Assembly: GCA_032433765.1 (NCBI GenBank)
Contig: JAVIAB010000092.1
Coordinates: 101,445,564 to 101,509,563 of the forward strand
Source: Megaustenia siamemsis
Taxonomy: Eukaryota; Mollusca; Gastropoda; Stylommatophora; Ariophantidae
Direction of reading: 5' to 3'
Length of the DNA stretch: 64,000 nucleotides
Part shown: positions 44,867-56,329 of the stretch, in pieces
Layout: every line of letters starts with the position of its first letter
Numbering within the stretch: position 1 is the first letter of the stretch
The notes under the pieces: generated by a model
Databases searched by the model: none
Told to the model about the DNA's origin: nothing
The model's input: only the letters and a program-made list of their open reading frames with translations
Program-made: the position numbers and the translations under genes

Positions 44867-46362
44867 CGTTCCTAGGGAAATTTGCTCACTGACTTGAACC
44901 TGTTGAAATCTGCCACGTTTCAACATACAATTCCAGGTAAATTATTAAAGATATTCTTTATTCCTATTTGAGTACGTGACATTGTAAAGATGCCAAAGCA
45001 ATCGTATTTTGCAAATGATCGGTAATACTTTGATGCTTACGGGACAGAATCACATTAAAACACATAAACATTGAAACAAACGGGCGTATAAACAACATCT
45101 TACAGATAAAAGTAAAATAATGATGACACATGAAAAGACGCGGCGGGCTGGAACAAAAATATAATGGAAGGCATGGTTTCAGAACGACGAGACAGGGGCA
45201 GGTCAAAAAGAAATTGTTTCTAAGGCATCAAAGTGACATTCAACATGACAACGGGAAAAAAGTGTGAGATTTGGCCAAAATCAGAGATTCTTTCAGATCG
45301 ACTGTGATGAGTGCAACCCTATGAAAGGGCATGTTGCCCGATGTCAACAATACAGCAACTGCGCAGCCAGACAGCTTTAAGAGAGGGCGTTTGAGGCAGA
45401 ACTAAAATGCCTACATAACAGAGTTTTCGGGTGTAGACTAAAGACACTGATATTGTTTCCCCTTACTATCTAAGTTAAGTGAGATCTGATAGCGCCGATA
45501 TCCGCTACCAAAGAATTACAAATACCGCCCTGCACAGATAATACGGTAAGTTTATTTAAGCATTGCTAAATGTCGTAGAGAATAAATAATATTGCAATGG
45601 AGATTTTGAGTGGTAGGATTTAGTGATAAAACTAAGTCACTGTGAGTGTATGCAATGACGATGACGATATTTCATAGATATGAATGAACAAAGACATTTC
45701 ATTAAAATAACTTCCTTGACTGTTCCATGTTAAATAACATACACTCAGAAGGCATTAGAAAAGAGAGATAAATTAGATTGTCATTACTTGGAACAAGTAG
45801 CATTTGTGTAAATCTTTTGTCCCTTAGTCGTATTTGATCACAGAAGAAAAACAAAATTGGGATTATCGCGTAATCTGACACTGTAATTCACAGCTGTTTA
45901 TCACTGATAACTTAGCTGCTCTATTAATATTCCGATTAAAAAATATAATATTTCTATCATTAAATTATATTTCCACCACGTTTATTATAAAAAGTTGTGC
46001 AATGATTTTCAGTCACATTTCCATTGTACAACTTATTACTTTACACCAAATGTGACAAGTTTCCTAATCTTTCCAACGTAACCATTAATTTAATTAAATG
46101 TCAACAACATAAAGACGAGGATTTTCACGCTTTTGTTAAGTGTCACATATGAGATAATCTTGTTTTTTTTTAAAGTAAAAAATCAGTTTTAAGAACAAGC
46201 CAAGTGCAGTCGCTCTAGGGTATCTCCACCAATAAGTTAAGTTTTATGAATTAGGACTAAATTGTCACTTATATATTAAAGAATCAGTTGTTGATTACGA
46301 TACATGTTAAACATATTTGTCATTCCTTTATTATACTTCAGTTGGTTGTTGGTTGTTGGTTG
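44867..46362. other. No firm gene; one weak exon-like stretch
   Basis: AT-rich. At 45297-45380 a 28-codon Cys-containing frame follows a tttcag acceptor-like site and ends in a stop. It is described in the findings and not called a gene here. Confidence 0.4.
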
Positions 46363-46814
46363 GTATAAAGTTGGTTATGGTTATGGTTATGGAAGGCCCC
46401 GGTATTACTGCAAATGAATTAAAATCCATAATTGCTCAACCGCCCGTGCCAGTGGAATCATCCGAATTACTAACTCATCTCCCAAACAAAGAAAGGTAGC
46501 TATAGTCCCCATCATAGCAGTCTCAGCACACGCCAAAAGACATAAAGCGAAACCGCATAGAAAGTGAACACGGCCAACTGTTCCCTGTCATACGATATCA
46601 GCATTCATCGTAAACAATTGGAATATCAAAAGATGATCAAAACGGATGAAACACACAGCTCACGGTGTGCACAGAGCACTTAACTCAGTAGCTCCTGCAA
46701 CAAGCCGGACTTGGAATATGAGGAAACTGCAACAAGGAACACTTTTCAGACACAGCCTTCAATGGTTCCTGCCGCCTATCCACCATATTGCCCGGAAGTT
46801 TCGTGTGTATAAAG
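46363..46814 (-). mobile_element. Repeat A retroposon, copy 4
   Basis: The element (46371-46806) lies between gtataaag at 46363-46370 and at 46807-46814, the likely target duplication. The tail side reads ggttatggttatggttatgg. The 5' end is truncated at ccatattgcccggaagttt, about 430 bp from the tail. Confidence 0.85.
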
Positions 46815-46854
46815 ATGTTCTATTAATGTCAAGCTCTGACACAAGATAAACAAG

Positions 46855-47275
46855 TCAAGATAAATATCTCTGAAATTAAATGTGCCAATTGCATGATGGG
46901 AGTCAGCTTGACAGACAAAATTAAGAAGTGAACAAACTAAGAGGAGCAGGTACCACCCACACAGTAGAATAAATAAACAAGCAATAAACTAAATTGTTTT
47001 GCCATGTGACAAGACAGAAACAACTAAACACAACCCACAAGGAAAAACATAAAAAAAACAAGTGATTGAGAGTGTCTTCCCAACAATACTGAAAGGCAAA
47101 TTAAGAAGGAAATAAAGAAAAAACAAAAAATTCTCAATCTTGCAAAGAATAAGAAATCAGAGAAGGATTGTTGAGTTGTGCTATATAGAACCAGTATTGC
47201 TGCACTTTAGATATGAATCAATCCTGAGAATCACATCCAGAAAAAGAAATGTAGTTTCTGAGAAGAATGCTTCAC
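46855..47275 (+). pseudogene. Debris of two LINE families
   Basis: Positions 46955-47115 contain the worn C-terminal zone of the (GAA)n-tail family (a cacgtgacaaagacag-like string and ctgaaaggcaaattaagaag). Positions 47150-47275 read LLSCAI-like, then tatgaatcaatcctgag and FLRRMLH, the YGSESWT-to-FLRRML zone of the (GAT)n-tail family. Both are too decayed for frames. Confidence 0.5.
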
Positions 47276-47510
47276 ATTCTATCTATCTATTGTCCTTTCG
47301 AGCCGAAGGCGGCACATAGGGCAGAACCACAATCTCAAAAAAAGAAACCTTGCGTGCCAAAATGGCACATATTGCAGAGATCACTGCTCTAAAATCTATG
47401 GCGCTGTTTCCATAACAATACTTTTTACAATGACAGCTTGTCAAGCCATCGATCAACCTCCTTAGTCGCCTCTTACGACATGCCTGGAAGGTCGCAGTGT
47501 CACTATTCTT
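47276..47510 (-). mobile_element. SINE with palindromic core and (GATA)n tail
   Basis: On the minus strand: ccaggcatgtcgtaagaggc then gactaaggag (core, about 47490-47455), a linker, atagattttagagcagtgat, and a 3' region with ggttctgccctatgtgcc and ttcggctcgaaaggacaat running into tagatagataga. The last 130 bp recur at 7848-7979 and the last 50 bp resemble LINE 3' ends at 11306-11513 and 55187-55382. No tRNA head was found, so the 5' end may be truncated. Confidence 0.75.
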
Positions 47511-47639
47511 TACCTCCCTCATAATGAGGCCCCGGTAATGAAGAAATAAGGCAATAATCTAGAAAAGAGATTAAAACTAAATTATTAAGCAGGAGGCAGA
47601 CAAATTTAATTATTATCTATGGGCCAATGGATTTTTCTC

Positions 47640-48020
47640 AATACACTATATTCAGTACAGTCTTGAAGTATGTGTTCGGCAGTCTGGGGCACTTGTACAT
47701 GTTGTTGAGGTGCCAATCTTGAATTTTGTATATATGTGACTATGAAGTCGATTGTGCCCTGTTCTGAGGCATATAAAGAAAACTTGTTCCCATCTATTCA
47801 TGTTATGAAAGTCATCCTGATTTGGAGCTTGTGGTCTTCTGATTGATTTGATTATCTGTTTCTTCTGATGGTATGTAACTGGTTTTAAGTCAGGTTATTC
47901 AGACTAAACCAACAAAATAAATTCAAAGTTAGACTTAATATTAAACTGGTTGCGTGCCTGTTTCACTTTCCTTTGCCAGCTGATCTACTGTCTCGCTCTC
48001 TCTGGATTGCCTTTGGTATG
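47640..48020 (-). pseudogene. LINE RNase H end, relative of 4145-6690
   Basis: Matches 4149-4400 closely (gaggtgccaatcttgaattt, gttcccatctattcat, ttctgattgatttgattatc), with a 70-bp insertion near 47890-47970. Only the RNase H end and C-terminus are present, with frames broken. Confidence 0.8.
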
Positions 48021-49139
48021 ATTTCTCTCTGCAGCAATCACCCCTGGTCTCAGCAGTGAGACCCCCAATTTTAAACGTGATTACTCGTTGATGGAAAAAA
48101 TATTACTACCGCCGAAGACAGAGTTATCTACCTGTGTGGCTAGGGACCACTGTGCACACGGCTGCCAGGGAAAAATGGATTAACACACAAAATTCAGTTC
48201 CTAGTCTCAAGGGACTTTACCAGAGGTGAAAGCTGGTGCACGCAAAAAAATCCATACAACAACACTGAGAGAGGACAGGCTTCCTATGTTATTTTTAGTT
48301 TTGGCTGCGTGTTGTATTTAATTGGTTTCTAAATGTTTTTATTAAAAAAAAAAAAAGCTATTGTGATTTTGTTCATCATTTTGTTACATCCCCTATCAGT
48401 TTTTACTGCTATTCCCATTTTCTTATTCTAGCATTTCATTCTATATTTTGACAAATGCAGGATTTTTTCTTGAACTATATACAAAGACAACAAATAAAAT
48501 GGCAAGCCTGTCTGAAATGCCTTAGGATTCCAACCATGGCAGGGCATATTAAGATGAGAAATATGTAAAGTTTGAGATAGACTCTGAATAAGTGAATTGA
48601 CAGTATTACAGAAACTCTACAACAATGGCATGCCATAATGCCTGAGACTACTAGGAGGGAATGTTCTCGAACTTTGTATTTTCATTGATATCAAGAAGGG
48701 TATAAGAGAAAGTGAAGAATTTTTTATTGAGTGTATCTTCCAAAATATACTTCAGTTAAAAACCAAATGTGTTTACGAATGTTCCTTGAGAGGAAGATAC
48801 ACACTCTGTATGAAACATTGCCTGCAACATGTCTCTGTCAATGGGAGAAATAATAAGAGTGCTCTGTCGATAGATATATACTGGCTTGTTCTACAGAAGT
48901 GAGTCATGAACAACTAATGAACTAAAGAATTAGATGGAGATAGCACACAAATAAAATATATCTAGAATAATAAACACTAAGCGGAGCCAAAACTAGTAGA
49001 TCATAGGGGGCAATAGAAAATGTGGTAATTACTGAAGTGGGTTGAATGTGGACAGCGTAAAGGAGTAATGAAGCATCTTAAATATAAACAGTGTACAGTG
49101 AGAATCATTCTGAAGCACATTAGAACATAAACAGTCTAC
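48021..49139. other. No firm gene; possible LINE debris
   Basis: At 48640-48730 a FIDIKKG-like string after agggaatgttctcgaac recalls a palm motif, and 48895-48960 recalls a YGSESWT zone, but both are too decayed to call. The rest is AT-rich, with a T/A run near 48340. Confidence 0.35.
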
Positions 49140-49600
49140 CTTTTCTATTGGTTGTTATAAGAAAATAAACGGTTAATTCTCCACGTTGGTTGTTATAAAA
49201 AAATAAACGGTTAATTCTCCACGTTGGTTGTTACAAGAAAAAAATAAACGGTTAAATCTTCATGTTTGTTGTTATGAGAAAACAAAACGGTTAATTCTTC
49301 ATGTTGGTTGTTATAAAAAAATAAACGGTTAATTCTCCACGTTGGTTGTTATGAGAAAAAAATAAACGGTTAAATCTTCATGTTTGTTGTTATGAGAAAA
49401 TAAACGGTTAATTCTCCACGTTGGTTGTTATAAGAAAAAAAATAAACGGTTAATTCTTCATGTTGGTTGTTATGAGAAAACAAACTTTCTAACTTTTATT
49501 TTAATTCTTATAACAGTCTACCCTTCATAGTGGTTATTATAAGAAAATAAACGGTCAATTTTTCATATTAATTCGTATAAAGAAAATAAATTATTCCCTC
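49140..49600 (+). repeat. Degenerate 38-41-bp minisatellite
   Basis: About nine units of ttggttgttataagaaaata plus aacggttaattctccacg. Unit length varies with the A run. Two sequence types (ctccacg and cttcatg) alternate. Confidence 0.92.
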
Positions 49601-49737
49601 TATGTTAGCTCTGATAAGAAAAGAGACGGTCTACCTTTTATGTTAGTTCTTATAAGAAAAGAAGGGTGAAAACTGTGAACAAAGACAAGGAATATAGAAG
49701 GAGACAGCATGCGCAATAGTGGGGAGCACGACAAATT

Positions 49738-50165
49738 CATCATGTGCCATACCGGTTGGCGTAGGCGATCATGTCCTTCCACAATCTTCTATCTACAGTG
49801 CATCGTATCAGTTCTGTCGTTGACTGTTTTCCATGCCATGACACCAAGCTATCCAGTATTTTCTCTCTTTGTCGTCCGCGATCCCTCGTTCTTTTTATTT
49901 TGCCATTTGTAACCAAGTATTTCAACTTTCCTCTTCTCATGATGTTCCCGAAAAATGTTGATTGTTTCTTTCTGATGTGTTTTAGGAGTTCCCTTTTTGT
50001 GTTTGCCTCTTTGAGAACTTCCTCATTGGTCTTTTTAGCTGTCCAGGGTACTTTCAACATTCTTCTGAGAAATCCCATCTCTGTGGCCTCCAATCGTCTT
50101 TTCATTTGTTTGTTACTGTCCATGATTCGCTTCCATAGGTTCGAATTGGTTCTATATATCACAGA
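49738..50165 (-). pseudogene. LINE C-terminal fragment, (GAT)n-tail family, still open
   Basis: Part of a 202-codon frame on the minus strand (50348-49740). From about 50160 it reads KQMKRRLEATEMGFLRRMLK, VPWTAKKTNEEVLKEA, FGNIMRRGKLKYLVTNGKI and SWHGKQSTTELIRCTVDRRL, the complete C-terminal region of the family. The upstream 60 codons match no LINE and are probably host DNA. It ends at the left in catcatg. The open frame marks a fairly recent copy. Confidence 0.82.
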
Positions 50166-51004
50166 TGAACTCTCTTTCTCACTTCTATTGTCAAGCACGA
50201 AGAAGTTGGCTAAACATTTTAATAATTTTGCATGGAAAGAGATGGAAAGAACATTGAAAAGAAACGTCAGTGACATCAATGCTGCAATGTATAGATAATG
50301 ACTTCTGCCCGTAGACACGACCTTTGGCGCTGATGGTGAATGGTGCACATATATATTCTTTTAATTATAGAGAAAGAAATATCATGAAGACAAATAAATT
50401 TAAAAAAAAACTGACTTTTTTATCCTGTGTATTAAAATTGTTAAAGTTTCCCGTGCGTGTGAAGTTTTGGGACAATTTCTAAAGCCAAATATAACTCACA
50501 TTCAATATTTGCGTGATTAGTTTTATTGGTCGCCAACAGGTTTCAGATGCCTGTTTCTGGTTTCCAATACTGCTCGAATAATAAGTGACAATAGCTGCCG
50601 GATGTAAATATAAATTAATGGAGATCAACTGAGAATTTCATTATTATTAACATTATTTGAGTTATCGATCTTGATTCGTCATCTAGTCCATCGATTTATT
50701 GGGACCGTCGTTTCTATCTGTCCAGCTTATGTTTTAGATTCTAGCTTTTTCCATTCACGATTTCCTTAGAGATAGAAAGAAAAATCATATTGTATGATAC
50801 GGGGACGGGGTGAGAGGAAAAAGGAAATAAAGGTGGGGGGAGGGGGGAGGTCGTGTTCTCGCCATCCAATCAAAGTGATACTCGGTTCAAAGCCTATTGA
50901 GAGTGATCAAATCGATTTTTATCCAGTGATCTTTATCTTAAACGACACAACGAGTCTATAAAAAACCGTCAATTGAATACCTAAGTTTTAACACGGAATT
51001 AATG
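50166..51004. other. No supported gene
   Basis: AT-rich, with a G-rich patch (gtggggggagggggg) at about 50830-50850. Nothing else recognised. Confidence 0.45.
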
Positions 51005-51725
51005 TATTGAAGGAACATTAGAAACACTAGGAAACAAAACAGCAGGAGAGACAAACTTCTACTTTTTCCCCATTTGCCTTTTAGCGATGTCGAGGAGACG
51101 TACAATTTGCAGTCTTTAACTCTTCTGTTCCCCTCTGCTGCCGTTATGTTTCCTAGTGTTTCTAATATTCCGTCAATCCATATTTTTCGTGGTCGGTCCT
51201 TGGGTCTGGTGTTCTCGCAACGTTTATTGAAGTCTTGTTGTGTTCTGATCTTTCTACCTTACCACGTGGCCAGACCATTTTATCTGTTGTTTCTTTATAT
51301 ATTTTATGACGGGGGTTATTCCTATCTTTTTTCTCAATTCCTCACTTCTGAGTTTATCTCTCAGGCTGTTTCCCTGTCATTCGTCTAATACATTTCATCT
51401 CAGTAGAGGTTATTTTTCTTATTATTCTTGCATGCAGGGTCCAGGACTGGCATTGGTAGTTGGGACGAAGATTTTATTGCAGAGTACCTTTTTGTCTCTA
51501 GAGCTTTTTCCGTGTTGGGCAATAGTGATGATAGCTGTCCAATTATTTTACAATCTTTGTTGTATCTTGAGTCTATCTCTGCTGTTTGTGAATTGTCATT
51601 TGTCACCAGACTTCCAAGGTATTTAAATTCCTCTACTTGTGGAGAGGCCAACAGACGAGCAAAAGACCACAAATTATGTTTCTTCTCCACGTAGGAAGAC
51701 AAACGTGAAAGGAAAGAATGAAGAA
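51005..51725. mobile_element. LINE fragment inserted antisense into its own family
   Basis: The outer pieces (51005-51050 and 51640-51725) are the 3' zone of the (GAA)n-tail family on the plus strand. The middle (51052-51640) is the same family on the minus strand, from the tail at the left to VEEFKYLGSLVTNDNSQTA near 51640. ggagagacaaac (about 51040-51051) and ggagaggccaac (about 51641-51652) are a probable 12-bp duplication with two differences. Stops abound in both copies. Confidence 0.78.
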
Positions 51726-52796
51726 GAAGAAAGTGATGATCCTTATCATTGCATTTATAATCCTATCGAATCCTATCCTAAAAGAACCATTGAGAGTTGA
51801 AAATCTAAAAGAGCAGGTTTAATGTCGCTTTATGGGTTAAATTAAAGAATGGATTAATAAAAAAAAAATTAAAATGTCTACCATCTTCACAACAATCGAC
51901 CAGTATTTTTTTGTGTGACGTTATACTGGCACATCCTGTCATGCTGTGGAGGTTGTGAGAAGTTGGGATCTTCCTGCGTTATGGAGAAAAAGATGGTCAT
52001 TGTACAGCACAATGTTCAACTATACTGATGGAAGTACTAAAGCAAGGACAGAACAACACAATTGTTAAAGTAGAAGGAATGAAATTATAAAACATTGTTT
52101 TATCTTCTATTTAATTTTGTTCTTGGTTGTTGCGTACATATATGTCATTAATGCAAATCAGCTGAAATAACTGCTCAATTCTGGAGTGCGCTGAAAGCAA
52201 AGTTGCGGTCATAAAAGTTGTTTACCCCACATGAAGACGTCGTTGTAAAGTTAGATTGACATCGTTAATGGCCGCGAGAAATTGAAAGTTATATGTCACA
52301 TTCCAGAGGACTGAAACAACAAATAAAGAACTCGATTGTAGGTTAGTTGGAGGACAAAGAAGTATGTGAATGCATGGGCTGAATGCTGCCAGTGGAGCAT
52401 AGGTGACTGTGTGAAACAGAACTCATCGAAGACATACCCCATCTTTCCGCAGTGGTCCTGGAGACAGACTAATTTGTCTAGTCAATCGAGTTGATATAGA
52501 AGAGGAATGGCATATTCAGTCCCCAGAATGTTGTGCTGAAGTCGGATGTACTTGGCTGAAGAATGAAAATTTAGCAGCTTGCTATAAACAACCACTCAAC
52601 ACATTTATGACCATTTAATGCCCTTATAAGACTGAACAACAAAGAAAGGTAATCGCTGCGCGCACGGAGAAGAAGAATGAGGAGTTAACTCGAACAGATG
52701 TCTAGCAATTGTCTAGTTTAACGGAGAAACTATAGACATTTGTTCAGTTGAAAGATATAAGGGAAGTCAACAGACTGTCTCTAACAACCAACTTAC
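51726..52796. other. No supported gene
   Basis: Mixed sequence, slightly less AT-rich at 52380-52560. I looked for exons and found none with matching splice sites and frame. Confidence 0.4.
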
Positions 52797-52969
52797 ATTG
52801 TTCCATCTTCTTCTTCATCCCATAACTCAGGGACCTCCTGGGCACCACTGACAGATGTCGTCAACCTTCTCATATTCTCTTTATCTTCAGTTATTTTTGT
52901 GACTCTACAAGATCGACGCTTGTTCATTCTGTCATGTTGTATTCCCATCTCTTTTTCTGCCAATTCCTC
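52797..52969 (-). CDS. Possible internal coding exon, unidentified
   Basis: On the minus strand a 173-bp segment is open throughout. It is preceded by gcgagcag and followed by an exact gtaagt donor at 52796-52791. It would encode 57 codons with strings such as ELAEKEMGIQHDRMNKRR, TKITEDKENMRRL and QEVPELWDEEEDG: charged, acidic at the end and unlike any transposon motif I know. Entry would be in phase 0 and exit in phase 2. The acceptor lacks a good pyrimidine tract, which lowers confidence. No neighbouring exon was found, so the gene is unknown. Confidence 0.35.
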
Positions 52970-53689
52970 CTGCTCGCAATTGATAATACACATGATAAAT
53001 TATTCCTTATGTGTGGATCAAAAACATGGACAACGTAAACAAAGAACACAAGAAGATTGCATACACCTGTTAACACTTGCTTATGTGGGATAATTCGGAA
53101 CAGAAGACCTGACAACAATATGAAACAATGTACTAGAATAAAGAATAAATCAACCCAAAGTTGAAGAAATGATAAGAAAGGAAGGCTGGGGTGGATGTGT
53201 TACAGCCAAGAGGAAAGCTTCCACTAAAACACAACGGGAAATAGAAAAACAATGAAAGTATGCAAACATATTGAGACGTAATATTGAGATAGAGATGAAC
53301 AGATTAAACCTATAGAAAATTGGGGAAGAAAGGAAATAAGAAAAAAGGAATGATTGAAGAGTAATTGCTGATGGCTTAAGATCCAATGGAGTGCAAAAAC
53401 TTCAAAATATAGCAAGAATAGAATAAATAGAATGGAATAGAATGGAATAGAATAATTGACATCCGCGAACAAGCCTAAAATTAATACTAAAGTACCTTCA
53501 TAACAAAACAATTAAGTGTTGTTAATTAAAACAATTAATGGTTCCGTTAGCTCGATAATGAAGTACGTCTTGTATCCATGCCCTCTGATTCTTCGCCCCG
53601 ATGGATCTGCCTAGGGACAGTGAAGCGAGAATTTAACGAACTTCACTTTCTCACTAAGCCAGCACGTTGCCACTATAGCAATATTGCTC
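52970..53689. other. No supported gene
   Basis: Purine-rich plus strand at 53160-53450, with an aatagaatgg repeat at about 53415-53455. Nothing recognised. Confidence 0.45.
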
Positions 53690-54195
53690 TTCCTCTACCT
53701 TTCAGCTCGCTGTGGAGCATAGGTCTTCAACAAACACTTTCTAAGTCGTTCTGTTTCTTGTCATTCTTTTAAGATCATTCCATGTCTTTCCTGTCATCTC
53801 CATCTCTGCATCTATCTGTCTTCTCCAATAATTTATTGGTCTTCCTCTTTGTCTTTTCCCCCTGGGGATTCCAAAAAAGGACCTATTGTGTAATACTCTC
53901 AATTGACTTCCGCAGTTTGTCCTACCCAGCGCCATCATCTTCGCTGTATCTCTTTATCCACTGGTATTTGACTGGTACATTTCCATAATTCTTTGTTAGT
54001 GATTTTCTCCTGCAATTTCCATCCTTTTGTTCTGCGTAAGCATCCATAAATGAAAGTATGTATCTTCATGATTGTCAGTTTTGTTGTTCTCCATGTTTCA
54101 CAACCATATAATAGGACTGACTTAACATTGGAGTTAAAAATTTTTATTTTTGCATTTAACCTATTTTCTTTGGACTTCCATATGTTTCCCAGAAT
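53690..54195 (-). pseudogene. 3' fragment of the RTE-like LINE
   Basis: Collinear with 21630-22135 of the intact copy: ctacctttcagctcgctgtg at the left, then codons for IPRGKRQRGRP, DAEMEMTGKTWNDLKRM and upstream, ending at tatgtttcccag. It is 5'-truncated to about 165 codons with a few indels. Confidence 0.88.
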
Positions 54196-54921
54196 GTCGC
54201 TCTAGATAAATCTAAATGTCATTAAAAAAAAAAGGAATCTCTCTCTCTCTCTCTCACTCACTCACTCAAGCAAACACAATATAAATATTCATTCAGACCG
54301 AGAAAGAGAGAGAAGAAAATAAAGAATCCAGGAAAGGAGGAAACTCCACCCTCTCCCAAATAACTTGTGTTTCAAACCAGAACTACTGTGGCTGAAAACG
54401 CGACTGCCGTCATGTTTAGTTCTTCTTTCAGCAGGAAATTAATGCAAGTTTAGCTGGCCTAGAGTATGAACAAACACTGTCGTCAAGACAATTAATCCTG
54501 GACTTATTGACGCCGCGTTCTCTGCCTACTGCCAGCTCCACAAGCCCAAGCTGGCACGATTGTCTGAGATTTCACACTGGACGAATTAGCATGTTAAATG
54601 TCTCAAAAATACGCTCACTGTTTGTTTGATTTTCATTAGGAAATTCTTCTATACGAGAATGGTTTATTTACGTTCATGTAAGTACACAAAATGGGGTGCA
54701 ATTAGTAGTGTATTTAACTATTAGAAATTTTTTAAAAATAATTCTTTATAATTGTTCATAAGTTGACCGTAGAATATGTGAGCACAAATTGTCGGATATG
54801 GAGAGTATAGTATTTCTGCTTATGTGTTGTTTTTGGTTTGTATGGGGACCATAGATAGACAGACAGACAGACGGACGAACTATCAGACAGACAGACAGAC
54901 CAACAGACGGGACAGACAGGC

Positions 54922-54960
<39 letters not shown>

Positions 54961-55186
54961 TAGACAGACAGACAGATAGACAGATAGATAGATAGATAGA
55001 TACTTGTTATTATAACAAGATGACTATAGAACCTGAAGTAGGTATCTGGTTATGTTTACATATTACACAAAACTTGTATCAGTCCATATCGTAATTATTT
55101 TCATAAAACTTACAAATGCAAATTGATATATATTGTATTGTCTGCATAATTATTTGACTGGTTTGTATATATATATATATATATAC
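54196..55186. repeat. Gene-free stretch with (CT)n, (GACA)n/(GATA)n and (TA)n
   Basis: ct and ctca repeats lie at 54237-54268, gaca units passing into gata at 54852-55001, and ta at 55163-55186. No exon was found in 54270-54850, although it is GC-richer around 54480-54560. Confidence 0.75.
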
Positions 55187-55326
55187 TGGATGCTGCTTGC
55201 ACAGAACAGAGACAGATGGCGAGATTTGATAAAATATCTTTAAAAGAAAACTGCTAGAACAAAAAATTCATATAGGAGAAGGTGTATCTTGGTCTACGCC
55301 CTATGGGCCGTTACGGCTCGAAAGGT

Positions 55327-55382
<56 letters not shown>
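55187..55382 (+). mobile_element. LINE 3' end with expanded (TA)n tail
   Basis: Coding end AQNRDRWRDLIKYL then stop (about 55200-55245), then the same 3' region as 11306-11513 (gtctacgccctatgggccg, ggctcgaaaggtcaatata). It passes without a break into about 55 bases of alternating ta. Confidence 0.75.
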
Positions 55383-55385
<3 letters not shown>

Positions 55386-55809
55386 AAGTAGTAGCCTCCG
55401 TTAGTCAAAGTTGACTATGGATTTTACTAGGAAATCCCCTGGGAAATATTACTGCACAATGGAGATTAAATACGTAATTTGGAGCTCTTCAATCAAGAAA
55501 AAAAAAAACGCCTCAATCTATTATGCAAATTAAGTAGCTGATCGATCTTATTTGATTCTAGTCGCTGCATTAAATAATCAAGTAATTTGATCAAACAAAT
55601 CAATCAACAGTTGTTTTCAAATTCTGTAACATATAACCTGTAGTATGTAAGCACGAGGTTTCTTAAAAAGAGTATGTGACCTTTTCAATGTGACATTTTT
55701 CTAATGTGTCTATGGTCGTTATATGAATGTTATCACGACCTGTTATTTTTTTTCGAATATTTCTCTCGTCACTTTACGTATGTGAAATAACGACACTATA
55801 AATGTCTGT
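55383..55809. other. No supported gene
   Basis: AT-rich. From about 55690 it resembles the degenerate gttatatgtatgttata repeats seen at 56330-56445, so the LINE at 55821 landed in that repeat. Confidence 0.45.
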
Positions 55810-56329
55810 AATGCTTCTCTAATTGAAATTTTTGAAGCATGTAAAAAGACACAGCAGCCTACTAAAAGTAATCTTGGAAGGTAATGAGTAAAGTAAAGTG
55901 CCTCGTCACGCCAAGTGGCGGCGTATAGGGAATATGATGTTAGTGACCATAAATTTTACAGACCTTCGACACATGATTTTTGTGGTAATGTGGTCGGTAT
56001 TACGCCCGTGCCGCTTTACTTTCCCAGAAATAAAATCTGGTAACAAGGCTGGGTGAACCCGGAAGCCGTCGGTTGGAATCGAATCCTACCTCTTGTCTTT
56101 GTAGTCCAGTTCAGTAATCACTGAGCTATTGCGGCTCCCTTGGAAGGTAATATACCGAGTAAAATATGCATAGGCTGACCGAGACTAACATGGACGAGTA
56201 ACATCAAAAGATGGGCAAACCAGCTTGTAACAACCTGCTTCATCAAAGCAAGAGACTGCGGTTTGCACTCCGGGGTAGCCAACCTTCGATATGGAGACGG
56301 CACCCGATGATGATGATAAATGCTTCTCT
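55810..56329 (+). mobile_element. LINE 3' fragment with target duplication, split by a SINE
   Basis: The element (55821-56318) is flanked by the exact 11-bp duplication aatgcttctct at 55810-55820 and 56319-56329. It matches the last 240 bases of the LINE at 56442-57265 (aagacacagcagcctactaa, gactaacatggacgagtaac), with a cgatgatgatgata tail. Its first 25 bases look like another part of the same element joined by a deletion. Confidence 0.92.
55873..56151 (-). mobile_element. tRNA-derived SINE inside the LINE fragment
   Basis: A standard copy (55886-56138) with the exact 13-bp duplication cttggaaggtaat at 55873-55885 and 56139-56151. It carries small indels (an extra gcg near 55918; a deletion near 56041). 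Confidence 0.94.

Noticed and set aside
50820..50850. G-quadruplex-forming tract
   Set aside because: Runs of G are present but there is no gene context or second tract pattern to support a function.
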